Assembly (NCBI RefSeq): GCF_011634775.1
Contig: NZ_JAALXT010000006.1
Coordinates: 313,001-377,000 of the forward strand
Length of the DNA stretch: 64,000 nt
Direction: 5' to 3'
Origin: Thalassoroseus pseudoceratinae
Lineage (GTDB): Bacteria; Planctomycetota; Planctomycetia; Planctomycetales; Planctomycetaceae
Shown here: one piece after another, positions 48,460-56,663 of the stretch
How the letters are laid out: each line of letters opens with the position of its first letter
Position numbering within the stretch: the first letter of the stretch is position 1
Position numbers and translations under genes: made by a program
Notes under the pieces: model-generated
Databases searched by the model: none
What the model was told of the DNA's origin: nothing
What the model saw: the letters and a program-made list of their open reading frames with translations, nothing else

Positions 48460-49155
48460 CTAGGAAGTCTTTTGGCTCTGATATTCTAACGCGGATGGAG
48501 TTTGGCAGCCGACAATTGCAGGTGCTTCATGCACGAGGGAATCGTTTGTAAGGGCTTCCACCATGAACAATGCAAAGTCGATTCGACGAGTCAGATTGCT
48601 CTTGAGAATGGGATCACCGATATGCTGACTCCACATTGGCAGTCCTTGGCTTTCACCTTCCTCAAGGTCACTTCCACGAACCACCGTCCATCGCTGATCA
48701 CTCGCAAAGATATTGCGACAAGCCACAACTTGATCGTTGAGATCAACGAGTCGCAAAGCTTTGACGATCCACCCAATGACGCTGACCGCGACCAGAAACT
48801 TTTTTGAGTAAACGTCTTGGCCGTCCTTGGAAATATGCCAACCGCAAGAGAAAACTAGCCGAGCATTCGGTTCGGCGAAATCCATCACGGCTTGTGCTGT
48901 CCCAGACGAATAATCATTCACCCCCCAAGGAGCTAGCACGGTCAGCACACCGTCACAACCCGCAACCGCTTGCTTGATGACTTCACGGTCATTGGTGAAT
49001 CCGGGAATGATCTGAATTCGATCTTGGTACTCATCGAGTTTCTTGACACTGCGGGGCCGGCAGACACCAACGACTTCGTAGTCGCGATCCAAACAATGCT
49101 GGACCATATACCGACCTAGTTTCCCAGACGCCCCAACAATACATACTTTCATCAT
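48460..49155 (-). CDS. NAD(P)H-binding protein, atypical SDR
   Basis: 231 residues. The start holds KVCIVGASGKLGRYMVQHCL with the GxxGxxG fold of NmrA-like atypical SDRs, then VVGVCRPRSVKKLDEYQDRI. The middle has LTVLAPWGVNDYSSGTAQAV and RLVFSCGWHISKDG. The classic YxxxK pair is not seen, as usual in NmrA/HSCARG-type proteins, which often sense NADP redox state or act as simple reductases. Sampled rows are about 45-50% GC, lower than the core genes, and the next gene (DUF454) is similar. Two ATGs at 49155 and 49152 are possible; AGGA lies four and seven bases away. It stops 139 bases from modB. Confidence 0.75.
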   Translation of the reverse strand: MMKVCIVGASGKLGRYMVQHCLDRDYEVVGVCRPRSVKKLDEYQDRIQIIPGFTNDREVIKQAVAGCDGVLTVLAPWGVNDYSSGTAQAVMDFAEPNARLVFSCGWHISKDGQDVYSKKFLVAVSVIGWIVKALRLVDLNDQVVACRNIFASDQRWTVVRGSDLEEGESQGLPMWSQHIGDPILKSNLTRRIDFALFMVEALTNDSLVHEAPAIVGCQTPSALEYQSQKTS

Positions 49156-49254
49156 GTTTCCTGTCTGGGCTGTACGTCTTTAAAGTCAGTTGATTCGAGA
49201 CCGCCGAACATCCGCTTGCATACTAGCAAACGAAGCGTCTTAGACTTCCTCTGC

Positions 49255-49659
49255 CTAGCTTAGTTCGTTGCTTTGATTCATGTCATTGACCATCTCGCTA
49301 GTCAAACTTTTGAGCCTAAGGATATGGATGGTCACAATCAGAGCAACAGTGCACGCGGCGACTTTGATGAGCCAATAGATGCTCGTAAAGAGGACTAGAT
49401 ATCCGATTGTCACGACTAGCAAACTAACGGCGATGACCTTGGCTCGGAACGGGATTGCTCGAACTTCGCGATAACTTCGAATGTAGAGTCCAAACCACGG
49501 ATGATTCATCAGCCATTTGTAGAGCCTCGGCGAACTTCGGCAGAAACAAGAGGCCGACAATAGCAGGAACGGCGTCGTCGGCAACAAGGGCAGAATGATT
49601 CCGAGGAATCCCAGCGCCAGCGAGACTAGTCCGATAGATGTCAAGACGATTCGATGCAT
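49255..49659 (-). CDS. DUF454 inner membrane protein (YbaN-like)
   Basis: 134 residues. It follows the DUF454 pattern: an N-terminal helix GLVSLALGFLGIILPLLPTT, then PFLLLSASCFCRSSPRLYKW, the conserved loop WLMNHPWFGLYIRSYRE, and helices near 75 and 95. The family is widespread in bacteria, and its function is not established. The gene reads in the same direction as the NAD(P)-binding gene, 99 bases upstream of it. A sampled row is about 48% GC, so the two may belong to one acquired segment. Confidence 0.9.
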   Translation of the reverse strand: MHRIVLTSIGLVSLALGFLGIILPLLPTTPFLLLSASCFCRSSPRLYKWLMNHPWFGLYIRSYREVRAIPFRAKVIAVSLLVVTIGYLVLFTSIYWLIKVAACTVALIVTIHILRLKSLTSEMVNDMNQSNELS

Positions 49660-49802
49660 TAATCACAGCATGACATGCGAACGTGCGAGGCAATACGAAG
49701 ACTAGCCTAAGCCTAGGTTGCTGACGATGAATTGCTGGCATGTTTGCCCAGCAGGAGACCGGGATTGCCCCCGGCCAATGCCACTTGCCAGGGGGTTCTT
49801 GT

Positions 49803-50120
49803 TCAGGCGTTCTCGTTGCTGTTTTCGTCGTCAGCTTGGGGAGCGGATGTGGGGGGCTCGAACTTGGGGGCGGTCACTTCCGCACGTTCTTCCTCGGGCA
49901 GTGGTCGTCGACTACTACTGCTGGAAGAATCGGAATAGGCGGTGCGGTGGACCTCGTCTTGGAAGCCGCTCATGCCACTTTTGAATTCCCGTAGGCCTTG
50001 CCCCATACTTTTGGCGACTTCTGGCAGTCGCTTTCCGAAGAGCAACAACCCGATGACCGCAACGATCATCATTTCCATCGGGCCAATGCCACCAAATTGG
50101 GCCAGAACTGGACTGGTCAT
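49803..50120 (-). CDS. tatA: Twin-arginine translocase subunit TatA/E family
   Basis: 105 residues. The classic TatA build is clear: a short periplasmic start, a membrane helix (EMMIVAVIGLLLFGKRLPEV with the FGKRLPE hinge), an amphipathic helix (AKSMGQGLREFKSGMSGFQD), then a long acidic, Ser/Pro/Glu-rich tail. TatA oligomers form the pore through which folded proteins pass. Several Tat-signal proteins are encoded in this window. It lies 51 bases downstream of a second TatA-like gene on the same strand, so the two form a tandem pair. No tatC is in the window. Confidence 0.93.
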   Translation of the reverse strand: MTSPVLAQFGGIGPMEMMIVAVIGLLLFGKRLPEVAKSMGQGLREFKSGMSGFQDEVHRTAYSDSSSSSSRRPLPEEERAEVTAPKFEPPTSAPQADDENSNENA

Positions 50121-50171
50121 AACACGAGTTTCCTTGACGAATCGAAGTGCGTGAACCGGTGGAAAGACGAA

Positions 50172-50408
50172 CTACTTGGTTTGATCGCTGAGTTCTTCTT
50201 GTTCAGCAACCTTCTTTTCTTCGTCATCTTCCTTCAGGCCTCTCTTGAACGAGTTGACACTTTGGCCCAAATTCCGCATCGCGGATGGCAAGCGGCTCCC
50301 GAACAGCAGCAGCACGATTCCCCCAATGATGGCCAACTCGAATGGCCCCGGCATACCAATCATGGCGGGGAGTGACTGAGACGTGGCAGCGGTGAGTAAG
50401 GTTGTCAT
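50172..50408 (-). CDS. tatA: Second TatA/E-family subunit
   Basis: 78 residues. The membrane helix reads GPFELAIIGGIVLLLFGSRL and is followed by PSAMRNLGQSVNSFKRGLKE, which has the FGSRLP hinge and the amphipathic helix of TatA. It is shorter than the neighbouring copy and has a polar, Glu/Lys-rich tail. Because both copies retain the hinge and helix, they may form different complexes or be matched to different cargo. It is the first of the two genes in the transcription direction, 547 bases from the divergent lipoprotein gene. Confidence 0.92.
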   Translation of the reverse strand: MTTLLTAATSQSLPAMIGMPGPFELAIIGGIVLLLFGSRLPSAMRNLGQSVNSFKRGLKEDDEEKKVAEQEELSDQTK

Positions 50409-50955
50409 TTCTCGAATCCTTCACGGAAATTGGATGCGTAACTAACGTCACACATGGAATTTATGGGAGGGAAGTCAACAGCCGAATCCCGGATATCACC
50501 GAGTGAGAAAACGGATCATCCAACAAGAAGGCAAACCTGGCAAGCACGATCGCGGGCGAGGGGCGGGACGACTCGTTTTGTCCACTCGTCAACGATACTC
50601 GTTGATCAAGGAAAAACGGCAATTGTCTTGTGCCCACTCAAAAGCCCGCGTTAAGCAGGGAGGATGAGCGGAGGTCAATTGCAATCATAACTAAGCAAAA
50701 TCGGCTGTCAACGATTTCCTGAAAATTTCCAAACCGGACTAACAACTGCATCGAGATGATGCCGAAAACCCACCTCCCGGAACGAATTGAACGACCGGTG
50801 CTTCACCGAAAAATGCCGCAACGCGGACAGATCGAGCAAACGGCCCGTGCTCGGTGATTTTCCCGATGCACGCCGGTTTCTCACTCGTCAGAGATATTTC
50901 CCGACGGCTACCTTGATGAGAAGTTCTCTCCTCCGTCGATCAACCCATTCGGATT
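50409..50955. other. Intergenic region, 547 bases
   Basis: It lies between the divergent tatA pair and the lipoprotein gene and holds both promoters by position. The only clear structure is a 7-bp inverted repeat at 50589-50605. No reading frame here has a good start and composition. The region is unusually long for this window. Confidence 0.4.
50589..50605. repeat. Inverted repeat in the tatA upstream region
   Basis: TCAACGA (50589-50595) and TCGTTGA (50599-50605) are perfectly inverted around TAC. It could be an operator or a transcript hairpin. It lies about 180 bases before the tatA start. Confidence 0.45.
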
Positions 50956-51399
50956 ATGACCATGCCACGGAACACCTCGCGACATGCGATTTTGCTGACA
51001 ACTTTCCTTGTAGTCGTGTGGGGATGCCAAACCGCGTCCAACCCCGACGCCGTCCGTCAAACCAACGAATTCGGTGAACGCTACGTCGGAGCTTTGGAAC
51101 GAGCGGCGATTGCCCTCGAAAACGTGGACAGTGTCGAAGACACCGACACCGCAATCGAGACCTTGGAAGACGTGATTTCCGAGCTGAATCAACTGAGTGC
51201 CGAATCGAAGACGCTTCCCAAGATCTCGCGTAGCGAGATGAGAGACTTCGAGGAACGCATCGGCCAAGAGATTCAACGTCTCCACAAACGCCTGATGTCG
51301 GCGGCCAACCAAGCTGCGTTGGCGAGTGCAAAGAACCAGGAACTTGGCGAGACGGTCATCAAGCTGGATCAAACCGTTCAGCGATTCGGTCAGTCGTAA
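50956..51399 (+). CDS. Hypothetical lipoprotein, helical
   Basis: 147 residues. The signal peptide HAILLTTFLVVVWGCQT ends in WGC, a lipobox. The mature part is helical with coiled-coil-like repeats (ERYVGALERAAIALENVDSV, TAIETLEDVISELNQL, RDFEERIGQEIQRLHKRLMS), and lacks cysteines. No family is recognised. It runs convergent with moeA, overlapping its end by 10 bases. It may span the periplasm as a rod-like protein; the helix pattern supports that view but does not prove it. Confidence 0.6.
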   Translation: MTMPRNTSRHAILLTTFLVVVWGCQTASNPDAVRQTNEFGERYVGALERAAIALENVDSVEDTDTAIETLEDVISELNQLSAESKTLPKISRSEMRDFEERIGQEIQRLHKRLMSAANQAALASAKNQELGETVIKLDQTVQRFGQS

Positions 51400-52634
51400 C
51401 GAAAGACGGTCACTTCGGTCTCGGCGGCATAGCCTTCGTGTTCGCCGGGAACGATGACGAAACCATTTGCCCGAGTCGTTGAAGACAGAATCGATGCCCC
51501 ACTCACTGCCAACGGCGTAACGCGACCATCTTGAATGACCACACGGCAATAATCCACTCGACCGACCATCGACACGATTTTTTTGGTCAACGTTCCTGTC
51601 TGGCGAGTGTAGGGCCATTCGGTGTTCCAGCCGCCGAGATTTCGAATCGTTCGCCCGGCGAAGAAGTCGTAGGCACAGAGACACGACACCGGGTTTCCGG
51701 GCAGCAGGAACACAAACGCTTCGCCGATTCGCCCCATTCCCGCGGGACTCGACGGTCGCATGGCAACGCCGTGAATGTCGAGTGTGCCGACTTCCTGCAC
51801 CAATGACGGGGCATGGTCTTCTTTGCCCACGCTCGATCCGCCGGAGACCAACAGCACGTCCGCACCGGGGTCAATCAAACCGTTGCGGATGGCGTCTCGG
51901 TCGTCGGGCAACAGCCGCACGGACTCCAACACCGCCCCGTCCCGCTCGATCAATCCTCGCAGCAGATGAGAATTCGCTTCGAAGATTTGGTGTTCTCCCC
52001 GCGATTGTCCCGGCTGAACCAATTCGTTGCCAGTGATGAGGACTCGCACGGTCGGTCGGCGTACGACCGACACTTCCGGCAACCCCACCGAAGCCAAAAC
52101 GCCCACGTCTTGCGGTCGCAGACGACGCCCGAACGGCAGCAGTTCCGTACCGGCTTTCACATCTTCACCGACTCGCCCGATGTGTTTGCCCGGTGGCACG
52201 GTGGTTGTCAGCTCCAATTGCCCTTCCCGTTCGCTGGCATACTCCACCGGCAGCACGGCGTCGGCTCCGGTTGGCACCGGGGCTCCCGTCATGATTCGCA
52301 CAGCGGTTCCCCGTGTGACTTCCCCTGCGAACGGTTGATTCGGTAGGGATTCGCCAAGAATTTTGAGCGTCAGCGGGGTGTAGTCGGCGGCACCGTCGGT
52401 TTCGTCCGCCCGTACCGCGTAACCGTCCATCGCCGAGCGATCGAACGCCGGCACATTCAACGGAGCGATCACCGCATCCGCCAACACGCGACCGGTTGCC
52501 TCCGCCAATGGAACCGTTTCGGAGCCCAGCGTTTCGGCACTGTTCGCAATCCACGTCCACGCATCTTCGACCCGAGCCCGCTGAGCAAACCCCCGCATCC
52601 GCACGTCGTTCGGGTTCGATGTTGGTTCGGTCAT
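51390..52634 (-). CDS. moeA: Molybdopterin molybdotransferase
   Basis: 414 residues. MoeA inserts molybdate into the adenylylated molybdopterin to give the active cofactor. Family marks are AFDRSAMDGYAVRADETDGA, RIMTGAPVPTGADAVLPVEY (MTGAPVPxGADAV), VLITGNELVQPG, NSHLLRGLIERDGAVL, DVLLVSGGSSVGKEDHAPSL (GGxSxG) and FLLPGNPVSCLCAYDFF near the C-terminus. Its ATG overlaps the stop of mobA by four bases, so the order of transcription is membrane protein, mobA, moeA. With modA-modB 4 kb away, this marks a molybdenum region. Confidence 0.95.
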   Translation of the reverse strand: MTEPTSNPNDVRMRGFAQRARVEDAWTWIANSAETLGSETVPLAEATGRVLADAVIAPLNVPAFDRSAMDGYAVRADETDGAADYTPLTLKILGESLPNQPFAGEVTRGTAVRIMTGAPVPTGADAVLPVEYASEREGQLELTTTVPPGKHIGRVGEDVKAGTELLPFGRRLRPQDVGVLASVGLPEVSVVRRPTVRVLITGNELVQPGQSRGEHQIFEANSHLLRGLIERDGAVLESVRLLPDDRDAIRNGLIDPGADVLLVSGGSSVGKEDHAPSLVQEVGTLDIHGVAMRPSSPAGMGRIGEAFVFLLPGNPVSCLCAYDFFAGRTIRNLGGWNTEWPYTRQTGTLTKKIVSMVGRVDYCRVVIQDGRVTPLAVSGASILSSTTRANGFVIVPGEHEGYAAETEVTVFRYD

Positions 52635-53257
52635 GAATCATCCCGTTCCGCCCGCATCAACGCGGCGTGGTATTCCTCGGGCGTGTTTGTGTTTCGGAGA
52701 GAATCGAGTTCGGAATCGACGGCCCGCAGTTCGTCCACGTCGATTGTCACCGAACGACACCGTTCCAACAACCCGACTGGTCGACGTTGATCATGCGCGA
52801 GCATTTCGCGGATCGTTGGCTCCAACGTGCTACGATACACACCGGCCAACGGATGATGAAACTTCCCCTCTCGCGGCATCAGCACGTCAGCATCGCCGAA
52901 GCGGTTCACCAAGTACGAGATGAATTCCGGTTTCAGCAGTGGGACATCGCAGGATGAGGCATACGCCGCCGGAGTTCCGGTTGGCAACGCCTTCAGACCG
53001 GCGGCCAAACCGGCAAGCGGACCGAGATCGGGTTGTTCGTCGCGTGTGATGATGACATCGCTTGGGAGCGTCGGTAATTCCTGATCGACCGCCGCCACGA
53101 CCACAATCGGCGTGACGACTTCGCTCAGCACGCGGACAACTCGTCCCAACATGGTTTCGTCACCGAACGGCAGACTCAATTTGGGACGCCCCATCCGCTG
53201 GCTGCGTCCGCCGCAAAGCACGATTCCGCCAAATTGCGAACGCTGCCGATCCGACAT
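52631..53257 (-). CDS. mobA: Molybdenum cofactor guanylyltransferase
   Basis: 208 residues from ATG 53257, with GAGG eight bases upstream. MobA joins GMP to molybdopterin to form the dinucleotide cofactor used by many bacterial molybdoenzymes. The nucleotide-binding start GIVLCGGRSQRMGRPKL (residues 11-27, LxGGxSxRMGxxK) and AYASSCDVPLLKPEFISYLV with the metal-binding D (SSCDVPLL) are clear. It shares a four-base overlap with moeA and starts 20 bases after the upstream membrane gene. A dinucleotide-type cofactor fits Tat-exported DMSO-reductase-family enzymes, none of which are in the window. Confidence 0.94.
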   Translation of the reverse strand: MSDRQRSQFGGIVLCGGRSQRMGRPKLSLPFGDETMLGRVVRVLSEVVTPIVVVAAVDQELPTLPSDVIITRDEQPDLGPLAGLAAGLKALPTGTPAAYASSCDVPLLKPEFISYLVNRFGDADVLMPREGKFHHPLAGVYRSTLEPTIREMLAHDQRRPVGLLERCRSVTIDVDELRAVDSELDSLRNTNTPEEYHAALMRAERDDS

Positions 53258-53276
53258 GCCCACCACCTCTTGGAAC

Positions 53277-53675
53277 TTACTCCTCGTAACCTGCGATATC
53301 GACATCCGTTCGAGCGGGATTCGCCAATTGCACCGAACCGCACACCAGCATGATGCAGAGCAGCACGGTCACGTAGACCGTCTTGCCGACGTAGTTCGAC
53401 AGTTGCAGACCAAAGATTTCATGCGGTTGCGTCGCGGGATCAACCGAACCCCAGACCAAAATCGAGACCAACGCCAACAGCAAAACACCCACCCAACCGC
53501 CGGAGAGCATCACGCGTCGGAGTGCCACCCAGTTGACGGCGAACAGGAAGTACCCGATCCACGCCGCCAGGAACAGCCACAGTCCCAAATTTGGTTCGAA
53601 CACGCCCAGCAGCGATTGAACGACGTTCCAAACCGCCACTAACAGTTGTCGCAAACTCTCAAGTAACTGACTCAT
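53277..53675 (-). CDS. Membrane protein upstream of mobA
   Basis: 132 residues from ATG 53675, with GAGG at the right distance. Four hydrophobic helices are predicted (LLVAVWNVVQSLLGVF region, LGLWLFLAAWIGYFLFAVNW, GGWVGVLLLALVSILVWGSV, TVYVTVLLCIMLVCGSVQLA), with a short acidic end. No family is recognised. It is the first gene of a membrane protein-mobA-moeA run and ends 20 bases before mobA starts, so it is probably co-transcribed with the cofactor genes; whether it takes part in that pathway is unknown. Confidence 0.65.
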   Translation of the reverse strand: MSQLLESLRQLLVAVWNVVQSLLGVFEPNLGLWLFLAAWIGYFLFAVNWVALRRVMLSGGWVGVLLLALVSILVWGSVDPATQPHEIFGLQLSNYVGKTVYVTVLLCIMLVCGSVQLANPARTDVDIAGYEE

Positions 53676-53855
53676 CGCCCTCATCCTCGAAGATTGGATC
53701 GAACGCGAGTATTCCAACGCATCTCAGTCGGAGCGTCAAGCGGAGGACGTTTTTTCACCGGAATCTCTCACGAACTGGTCCAAGACGCACGCCCACGGTA
53801 GAGTTGAGTTGGGCCTGTCGTGATCCCCCAAAACCTAAGAGGAGAGGTTTGTCTT

Positions 53856-54809
53856 ATGCAACGGTTGTTGCGAATTCAATTGCTTTGCGTGGCGGTGTTT
53901 GGAGTGTGTGCGGTTTCATCGGCCGAGGAGGCGGATGTCCGGAAAACAATCGCGAAGTATGTGAAGGCGTTCAACGAACACGACGCCGCCACGGTCAAGA
54001 AATTCTGGGCCGAAGATGTCAGCTACACCGATCACAGCACCGGCGAGAAGTCCGTCGGTCACGATGCGATTGCCAAGAGCATTCAAGACACACTGAAGGC
54101 CAACCCAGAAACACGGATGGCGGTCACAATTGACGACGTTCGGATGATCAAATCCGACATCGCGATCGTGGATGGCCTCAGCAGCATCTTCGTGCCGGGA
54201 ACTGATCCGCTCGAGACCCAATTTCAAATGCTTCTGGTGAAAGAGGACGCGGGTTGGGTGTTTCAGTCCGTGACCGAATCCGCAGTGCCCACACCGCAAT
54301 CCGCCAGTGAAGCGTTAGCCGACTTGGCATGGCTGGTCGGAACTTGGGAAGATGTCGCGGAAGATCACACCGTGCGAACCGTCACCCGCTGGGCTCCCGG
54401 CGGAGCGTTCTTGGTTCGGTCTTTCACCATCGTTCAATCCGACGATGCCCGTCGACAAGGGACCCAAGTGATCGGTTGGGACGCGAACACGCAGCAAATT
54501 CGCTCGTGGACGTTCAATCTCGACGGAAGTTTCGGCAGTGGCACGTGGTCGAGGAACGATGATGATTGGTTGGTGCAAACCACCCAAACACTCGCCGATG
54601 GTCGGAAAGCATCGGGCACATTCGTCATGACGTCTCAAGATGAGGACACGATCGAAATCCAATTGATCGGCCACTCCATTGGCGGCACGCCCCAACCGAC
54701 CAAGTCCGCGGTGAAGGTCAGTCGCGTTGCAGAATCAACTGCCGCGACCGATGAAACAGTCGACGTGCTTCCCGAATCCGGCGACTCAACTGCTGACGAG
54801 GAGAAATAA
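53856..54809 (+). CDS. Secreted SgcJ/NTF2-like protein with DUF1579-like tail
   Basis: 317 residues from ATG 53856, after a strong purine-rich Shine-Dalgarno. The signal peptide is RIQLLCVAVFGVCAVSSAEE. Residues about 25-150 match the SgcJ/EcaC (YybH) branch of the NTF2-like fold: TIAKYVKAFNEHDAATVKKFWAEDVSYTDH, VGHDAIAKSIQDTL, and LLVKEDAGWVFQSVTES. The second half has DLAWLVGTWEDVAEDH and RWAPGGAFLVRSFTI, which looks like a DUF1579-type ligand-binding barrel. The NTF2 fold often holds a small ligand. It ends two bases before the repeat protein gene, so the two are one operon. Confidence 0.75.
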   Translation: MQRLLRIQLLCVAVFGVCAVSSAEEADVRKTIAKYVKAFNEHDAATVKKFWAEDVSYTDHSTGEKSVGHDAIAKSIQDTLKANPETRMAVTIDDVRMIKSDIAIVDGLSSIFVPGTDPLETQFQMLLVKEDAGWVFQSVTESAVPTPQSASEALADLAWLVGTWEDVAEDHTVRTVTRWAPGGAFLVRSFTIVQSDDARRQGTQVIGWDANTQQIRSWTFNLDGSFGSGTWSRNDDDWLVQTTQTLADGRKASGTFVMTSQDEDTIEIQLIGHSIGGTPQPTKSAVKVSRVAESTAATDETVDVLPESGDSTADEEK

Positions 54810-54810
54810 C

Positions 54811-56649
54811 ATGACACTTCGAATTGCATTGCTAGTCGGCTTGTCACTCCTTCTCCCGACCGACGTCCACGCCTTCGGACTGCGTGGCCGTGGTGGCGGA
54901 GGTGGCGGTTTTCGTGGAGGCGGAGGCGGTGGGTTCCGCGGAGGTGGTGGCGGGTTCCGTAGTGGTGGCGGAGGCGGTATCCGCAGTGGTGGTTTCCAAG
55001 GTGGCGGCGGTCGCAGTATCAGCAATTACCGTCCGTCGTCCCGACCGAGTTCACCAAGCTTGGGAAGTTCGCGAGGCAACTTCAGCCAGCGAATTCCCTC
55101 AAGTCCCAGTATCAGCCGTCCCACAACACGGCCGTCTTTTGAACGCCCCAGCGGTGGATTCAATCCATCTAATCGCCCCACGACGCTGCCAGGCAACATT
55201 GGCTCGAATCGGCCAGATCGTCCTTCGCGTCCAACCACACTGCCAGGCAACATCAATCGGCCAGACATCGGAAACCGCCCCAGCCTGCCAAACCTCGGCG
55301 ACCGACCCAACATTGGGGACCGACCCAACATTGGGGACCGTCCCGGCGGGATCAATCGACCGGGTAACGGAGATCGTCCCAATATTGGTGATCGACCGAA
55401 CATCGGAGACCGACCTGGTGTGATTGATCGGCCGGCGTTCGAGAATCGACCGGGAAGCGGAAACCGGCCATCCGCCGGACAACTCGGGGATTTTCTCGGC
55501 ATGGATCGCCCATTGAAACCGGATGGCGAATTCGGAGATCGGCGACCGGACATCAACATCGGCGACCGCAATAATCGTATCGGTGACCGAGACAACCGCG
55601 TCACCGACTTCGGGAACCGAAACAACCGGATCACGGACCGAGACAATCGTGTCACCGACTTTGGAGACCGAACCAATCTCAACATTGGGTCCGGCAATCG
55701 CGGGGATCGCACGAACATCAACATTGGAAAGATCAATGTCGGTGGCAATCGTGTCATCAATAATCGCCCCTCCTGGGTGAACATTGATCGCAACCGCATC
55801 AACTCGATCAACAATCGTTGGTCGAACCAGATCGGCGGACTCCGAAACTACGGCACGCGCCATCCCGATCGTATGCGGTATTGGCATAACCGTGGCGACT
55901 ACTTCCGACGTAGTTCTTGGTTCCGTGGTTATGCACGTGGTTGGTTCAATCGGGGATGGTGGGATCGGCACGCGCATCGGTGGGCGGGTTGGCATTACGG
56001 TTACCGATTCAACCGCTATCCGTGGTCTTACTGGTGGACCGTTCCCACGTTCGCGGCGACGGTGAATTGGTTCACATGGTCGGCTCCCCCAGCGGTTTGG
56101 GCAGAACCGATCTACTACGATTACGGAACCGGCGGCAACGTGGTCTATCAGGACAACAGTGTGTATATCAACGGTGAGCAAGTCGCGACAGCCGATGAAT
56201 TCGCACAATCCGCCGCCGCACTCGCCACGGTCGAACCACCGGCTTCGCAGGAAGAAGCCGAACAAACCGAATGGATGCCGTTAGGAACATTCGCCGTTTC
56301 AAGCAACGAAAAGGAAGCAAAACCGAGTCGAGCAATTCAACTCGCGGTGTCCAAGACCGGCATCATCAGTGGAACGCTCTACAACGATCAAACCGACGAA
56401 GCGGTGAGCGTCCAAGGCCAAGTTGATAAGGAAACTCAACGGGTTGCCATGCGAATCGGCGAGAGTGACGATGTCATCGTCGAAACCGGTCTCTACAACC
56501 TGACTCAAGACGATGTCCCCGTGCTGGTTCATTTCGGAACCGATCGCGTGGAGGACTGGTTGTTGGTGCGATTGGAAGACCCTGAGTCAGATGCTGATTC
56601 CAACACCGATGACGGTTCCGACGCGAACTCCGCAAACACGTCCAACTAA
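54811..56649 (+). CDS. Secreted Gly/Asn/Arg-rich repeat protein
   Basis: 612 residues from ATG 54811, where GAGGAG overlaps the stop of the previous gene. A signal peptide (LRIALLVGLSLLLPTDVHAF) precedes a Gly/Arg stretch (FGLRGRGGGGGGFRGGGGGG), a Ser/Pro/Thr stretch, then tandem RPNIGDRPNIGDRPG-type units (from about residue 155) and DRDNRVTDFGNRNNRITD units (about 255-300). A Trp/Tyr/Arg/His-rich stretch follows (GYARGWFNRGWWDRHAHRWA), and an acidic C-terminal domain (about 480-610) ends the protein. The repeats suggest a surface or matrix protein; the W/Y-rich block could adhere to other polymers. The co-transcribed NTF2-like protein may work with it. No function is known. Confidence 0.8.
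   Translation: MTLRIALLVGLSLLLPTDVHAFGLRGRGGGGGGFRGGGGGGFRGGGGGFRSGGGGGIRSGGFQGGGGRSISNYRPSSRPSSPSLGSSRGNFSQRIPSSPSISRPTTRPSFERPSGGFNPSNRPTTLPGNIGSNRPDRPSRPTTLPGNINRPDIGNRPSLPNLGDRPNIGDRPNIGDRPGGINRPGNGDRPNIGDRPNIGDRPGVIDRPAFENRPGSGNRPSAGQLGDFLGMDRPLKPDGEFGDRRPDINIGDRNNRIGDRDNRVTDFGNRNNRITDRDNRVTDFGDRTNLNIGSGNRGDRTNINIGKINVGGNRVINNRPSWVNIDRNRINSINNRWSNQIGGLRNYGTRHPDRMRYWHNRGDYFRRSSWFRGYARGWFNRGWWDRHAHRWAGWHYGYRFNRYPWSYWWTVPTFAATVNWFTWSAPPAVWAEPIYYDYGTGGNVVYQDNSVYINGEQVATADEFAQSAAALATVEPPASQEEAEQTEWMPLGTFAVSSNEKEAKPSRAIQLAVSKTGIISGTLYNDQTDEAVSVQGQVDKETQRVAMRIGESDDVIVETGLYNLTQDDVPVLVHFGTDRVEDWLLVRLEDPESDADSNTDDGSDANSANTSN
55300..55335 (+). repeat. Perfect tandem 18-bp repeat within the repeat protein
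   Basis: Two identical 18-bp units (GACCGACCCAACATTGGG) lie back to back, encoding RPNIGDRPNIGD. Near copies follow at about 55380-55410, so the array could expand or shrink by slippage. Confidence 0.9.
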
Positions 56650-56663
56650 CTGAAGTAACTCCT

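Noticed and set aside
50454-50654. A 66-codon frame in the long gap before the tatA genes
   Set aside because: Its start has no Shine-Dalgarno, composition is unlike the neighbours, and it contains the inverted repeat at 50589-50605.
55099-56265. A 388-codon open frame opposite the repeat protein
   Set aside because: Its low-complexity V/I/R/S content is just the complement of the repeat array, and it has no start signal or family match.
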